Notes under the pieces: model-generated
Databases searched by the model: none
Told to the model about the DNA's origin: nothing
What the model saw: only the letters and a program-made list of their open reading frames with translations
Made by a program: the position numbers and the translations under genes
Part shown: positions 47,473 to 50,293 of the stretch, piece by piece
Position numbering within the stretch: position 1 is the first letter of the stretch
How the letters are laid out: the number at the start of each line of letters is the position of its first letter
Assembly (NCBI GenBank): GCA_002730975.1
Contig: PCBO01000026.1
Location: 1-50,293, forward strand
Source of the DNA: Opitutia bacterium
Lineage (GTDB): Bacteria; Verrucomicrobiota; Verrucomicrobiia; Opitutales; Seribacteraceae
Direction of reading: 5' to 3'
Length of the DNA: 50,293 nt

Positions 47473-48647
47473 AGCCTCGGCGAAGTCCACTTGATCGCGT
47501 CCTTGGACGCATTGAAGACCTGGACGAGGTGAATCTGGGAATTTTGGTTCAAAAGCTGGCCAAGGAACGGCGGTTATTGGAAACTATATTCGATGTTATA
47601 CGTGATGGTATTTTGGTTCTAGATGGTGCTGGCTCCGTACAGTACGCGAACCTGCAAGGTCGACGTCTAATTGGATTGAAAGAAAGTGCAGTCGGTAAAG
47701 TAAAGGTGGCTCGAGCCGCTCCAGAGATTGCACGAGCATTGGGGCTTGATCGTAAAGCCGGGTTTCCTGAAGCGGAGGTTATTACCCGGGAATTAAGCAT
47801 TTCTTATCCCGAATATCGCTATGTTCGACTCTATGCTGTTCCTATTGACAGCGAGGAAAATCTTGATGCAACCAAACATTCTCGTAGCCTTGCAGTTGTG
47901 TTATCTGATGTTACGGAGGACAAGGTTTCCACCGAGGAGTTGATTGAGAGTGAAAAGATTGCAAGCGTAATGAACTTGGCGGCTGGAGTTGCTCACGAAC
48001 TCGGAAATCCTCTCAACTCCATTAATATTCATCTTCAGTTAATGATGCGCCGTCTTAATGAAGTAGCCGAAAGCGAAAAACTTGAAAAGTCTCTCGGCGC
48101 TTGCGTGAAAGAGGTAGAGCGCCTTGATGGCATCATTGCCCATTTTCTTGAAGCGATTCGCCCTTCCGAACCTGATTTTCGTGAGACCAATCTACTTGAG
48201 GTGATAGAAGAATCTTTGCTAGGTCGAGAAGAGGAATTTAAAGCCCGCAAGGTAAGCATTCAAATCGAGGAGGGCGTTAAAACTCCTTTCGTTTTCGCAG
48301 ACCCGGAACAATTAAAACAGGTTTTTTTTAATGTGATTGGCAACGCGCTCGACGCTATGGGTAAAGAGCCAAAGTTAAGCATTGTTACCCGTGGAGATGA
48401 CGAAAACGTCTATGTACAGTTTGTCGATTCGGGTGTCGGCATTGCAAAGGAAGACATTCCCAAGGTGTTTGAACCCTATTACACCACGAAAAAAAACGGT
48501 CACGGCATAGGTATGATGATTGTCTATCGCATTGTGCGAGATCATGGTGGTGATGTAGGCATCGACAGCAAACCAGGCGCGGGCACTGTTGTGACCCTCC
48601 GTTTCCCAAGAAAAGATCGACGAATGAAGCTACTTGAGGAGCAGTGA
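47469..48647 (+). CDS. Soluble PAS-type sensor histidine kinase (NtrB/AtoS-like)
   Basis: A 392-residue histidine kinase without membrane spans. A PAS-like domain (about residues 40-150) precedes the H box GVAHELGNPLNSI with phospho-accepting His176. The ATP-binding domain has N box Asn292 (NVIGNALDAM), G1 DSGVGI (320-325) and G2 GHGIGMMIV (344-352). Resembles NtrB-type kinases that act on sigma-54 activators. It starts with GTG overlapping the coaB stop by GTGA; a purine-rich GGAAAGGA upstream is a plausible ribosome site. The response regulator gene follows after 37 nt. Confidence 0.9.
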   Translation: MKPRRSPLDRVLGRIEDLDEVNLGILVQKLAKERRLLETIFDVIRDGILVLDGAGSVQYANLQGRRLIGLKESAVGKVKVARAAPEIARALGLDRKAGFPEAEVITRELSISYPEYRYVRLYAVPIDSEENLDATKHSRSLAVVLSDVTEDKVSTEELIESEKIASVMNLAAGVAHELGNPLNSINIHLQLMMRRLNEVAESEKLEKSLGACVKEVERLDGIIAHFLEAIRPSEPDFRETNLLEVIEESLLGREEEFKARKVSIQIEEGVKTPFVFADPEQLKQVFFNVIGNALDAMGKEPKLSIVTRGDDENVYVQFVDSGVGIAKEDIPKVFEPYYTTKKNGHGIGMMIVYRIVRDHGGDVGIDSKPGAGTVVTLRFPRKDRRMKLLEEQ

Positions 48648-48664
48648 AATATATTTATTATAAT
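48634..48664 (+). promoter_or_regulatory. Possible promoter for the response regulator gene
   Basis: TTGAGG (48634-48639), a 19-nt spacer and a perfect TATAAT (48659-48664) lie just before the NtrC-like gene; the -35 falls inside the kinase gene. The DNA around it is very AT-rich, so the match could be chance. Confidence 0.3.
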
Positions 48665-48684
48665 ATTTTTTAGATTACTGAGAA

Positions 48685-50049
48685 ATGCCTGCAACAATAC
48701 TCATCGTTGACGACGAGCAACACACCCGCGAAGGACTGGAGTTAGCTCTTGAAGATAAATTCGACGTATATTTGGCTTCGGACCCCGAGGAAGCGTTCAA
48801 CCTTCTGGATGCCGAGAAATTCGATATTGTCCTGACCGATCTTCGCATGTCCGGATCTTCCGGAATGAGCGTTATCGATCATGCCATACGGCTACCGAAC
48901 AGCCCAGTGTGCATAATGATGACGGCCTATGGAGACATAGATGTTGCCGTGGAAGCTATGAAACGGGGAGCTTTTGATTTTCTCTCCAAACCTTTGAACT
49001 TGGAGAAATTGGAAATCCTCATTCGCCGTGGTCTTGATTCACGGAATTTAAAAGAGGAAAATGTGGATCTTCATCGGCGACTAGATAAGAAATATAGCTT
49101 TGATGGCATCTTGGGTGAGTCTTCAGCTCTTGAGGAGGTGTTGCAGAAGGTGAGGTTGGTCGCACCTTCTAAAGCTTCTGTTTTGCTTCAAGGAGAAACT
49201 GGTACGGGCAAAGAACTGATTGCTCAAGCTATTCATCAAAATAGTGACCGTGCTCGGAGCCCATTCGTACCTGTCCACTGCGCCGCTCTTCCTGCGAACC
49301 TTTTGGAAAGTGAATTGTTCGGACATGAGAAGGGTGCTTTCACAGGAGCTGCCGAACGTCGTATCGGTCGTTTCGAAGCTGCGGACAAGGGAACTCTTTT
49401 TTTAGATGAAATTGGAGAAATCGATCCGTCCACTCAAGTGAAGCTACTTCGCTTTCTAGAATCCAAAACAATTGAGCGCCTTGGCAGTATGAAGCCGATT
49501 GTCGTTAATGCGCGACTGGTTTGCGCCACTAATCGTAATCTCGAAAAAATGGTAAAAAAAGGCGAGTTTCGCGATGATTTGTTTTACCGACTCAACGTTA
49601 TTCGAATCCAACTTCCCTCGCTTCGAGAACGTGCAGACGACGTGCCAATCCTTCTGAACCATTTTTTGGAAGAGTTTGCGGAGGAAAACGGTTCGACTAC
49701 CCCTATTCCCAGTGATCAAGCATTATCCATCCTTCGCTCCTATTCTTGGCCGGGGAATGTTCGGGAGTTGCGAAACTTTTGTGAGAATATGGTCGTGCTT
49801 AAGAGAGGAAGCGAAATTACCGAGTATGATCTAGACCCCCGTTTCTCCGCACCCACAGAACTTCTCGCAGATGAACGTCCGCTAGGAGAGAATCTTTCGG
49901 TGGAGGAAAATGAAAAACGTCTCCTTCGTAACGCCTTGGTTCGGGCGGGAGGCAATCGCACTAAAGCTGCTGTTCTTATGGGAGTAAGCCGTCGAACGCT
50001 TCACCGAAAATTGGATCGTTGGCCTGAATTGGATGTTCGAGAATTTTAG
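48685..50049 (+). CDS. NtrC-family sigma-54 response regulator
   Basis: A 454-residue response regulator. The receiver has Asp9/Asp10, phospho-accepting Asp52, Thr80 and Lys102. The AAA+ domain has Walker A GETGTGKE (170-177), the sigma-54 contact GAFTGA (217-222), Walker B LFLDEIGE (238-245) and a C-terminal arginine-finger region (RDDLFYRLNV). The Fis-type helix-turn-helix is at the C-terminus (RTKAAVLMGVSRRTLHRKL). It is the likely partner of the upstream kinase. Targets cannot be told from the window. Confidence 0.93.
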   Translation: MPATILIVDDEQHTREGLELALEDKFDVYLASDPEEAFNLLDAEKFDIVLTDLRMSGSSGMSVIDHAIRLPNSPVCIMMTAYGDIDVAVEAMKRGAFDFLSKPLNLEKLEILIRRGLDSRNLKEENVDLHRRLDKKYSFDGILGESSALEEVLQKVRLVAPSKASVLLQGETGTGKELIAQAIHQNSDRARSPFVPVHCAALPANLLESELFGHEKGAFTGAAERRIGRFEAADKGTLFLDEIGEIDPSTQVKLLRFLESKTIERLGSMKPIVVNARLVCATNRNLEKMVKKGEFRDDLFYRLNVIRIQLPSLRERADDVPILLNHFLEEFAEENGSTTPIPSDQALSILRSYSWPGNVRELRNFCENMVVLKRGSEITEYDLDPRFSAPTELLADERPLGENLSVEENEKRLLRNALVRAGGNRTKAAVLMGVSRRTLHRKLDRWPELDVREF

Positions 50050-50069
50050 CCTGCCACAGGTTAATGAGG

Positions 50070-50144
<75 letters not shown>

Positions 50145-50154
50145 TCAAATATTA

Positions 50155-50184
50155 ATAATATGCTGATAACTCTGTTGGTGTCAA
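50155..50184 (-). promoter_or_regulatory. Promoter of tRNA-Asn
   Basis: On the minus strand TTGACA (50184-50179), an 18-nt spacer and TATTAT (50160-50155) lie just upstream of the tRNA, whose 5' end is 10 nt beyond the -10 box. This gives a start site about 4 nt before the tRNA. The remaining bases to the window end hold nothing I recognise. Confidence 0.65.
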
Positions 50185-50293
50185 TGCCGTGCTGCGACTC
50201 AATTTCTTCTCAAATGGTCGGCAGACCTATTGATAATGATTCATCCTCTGCAGTTGCATGAAATTACGATCAAGGTTAATAATTAGGCTTATT

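Overview
The window is a densely coded bacterial chromosome segment of moderate GC with no mobile elements, CRISPR arrays or prophage genes. It looks like a Verrucomicrobia genome, probably Opitutae/Puniceicoccales-like. The evidence is the order tRNA-Thr, tuf, tRNA-Trp, secE, nusG, rplKAJL, rpoBC, a GGTVRD-type switch I in EF-Tu that I associate from memory with Opitutae, and near absence of Shine-Dalgarno sequences. The placement is an inference and was not checked by any search.

Layout. 1-2495: 3' part of gyrA, cut by the window edge. 2540-4168: a DEDDh exonuclease (minus strand), an inositol-monophosphatase-fold gene that looks like HisN, and tRNA-Gly (minus). 4269-8717: a tightly overlapping four-gene operon encoding a large TPR protein, an ExbB-like protein, an ExbD-like protein and an uncharacterised anchored protein whose C-terminus resembles TonB. 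8873-39122: about 30 kb of transcription and translation genes, all on the plus strand: tRNA-Thr, tuf, tRNA-Trp, secE, nusG, rplKAJL, rpoBC, rpsL, rpsG, fusA, then the S10, spc and alpha ribosomal clusters through rpoA and rplQ. The rif, str, S10, spc and alpha blocks of other bacteria are joined here; rpmD, rpmJ, infA, adk and map are absent from their usual places. 39164-45986: a small zinc-ribbon membrane protein, guaA, hisD-hisC-hisB-hisH and a citrate synthase. 45996-46757: a VC0807-like membrane protein (minus). 46828-50049: stand-alone coaB overlapping an NtrB-like soluble histidine kinase, followed by an NtrC-like sigma-54 activator. 50070-50144: tRNA-Asn (minus) with a good consensus promoter.

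How the genes work together. The central block makes the ribosome, RNA polymerase core, EF-Tu, EF-G, NusG and the SecYE translocon. The his genes cover late histidine synthesis: HisH supplies ammonia, HisB dehydrates, HisC transaminates, and HisD oxidises; the HisN candidate at 3265 could supply the phosphatase, since HisB here is only the dehydratase. The ExbB/ExbD/TonB-like operon is probably an envelope energy-transduction machine. The kinase and activator probably form a two-component system.

The main surprises are inside conserved machinery. RpoC has lost all four cysteines of its second zinc site. EF-Tu lacks the RGITI switch I signature. ExbB lacks the usual membrane glutamate. S11 and L17 carry long charged extensions, and SecY has an extra C-terminal membrane segment. 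No gene-free stretch exceeds 300 bases; the longest are 8718-8872, 12916-13068, 50145-50293 and 13456-13593, described below where they hold something.
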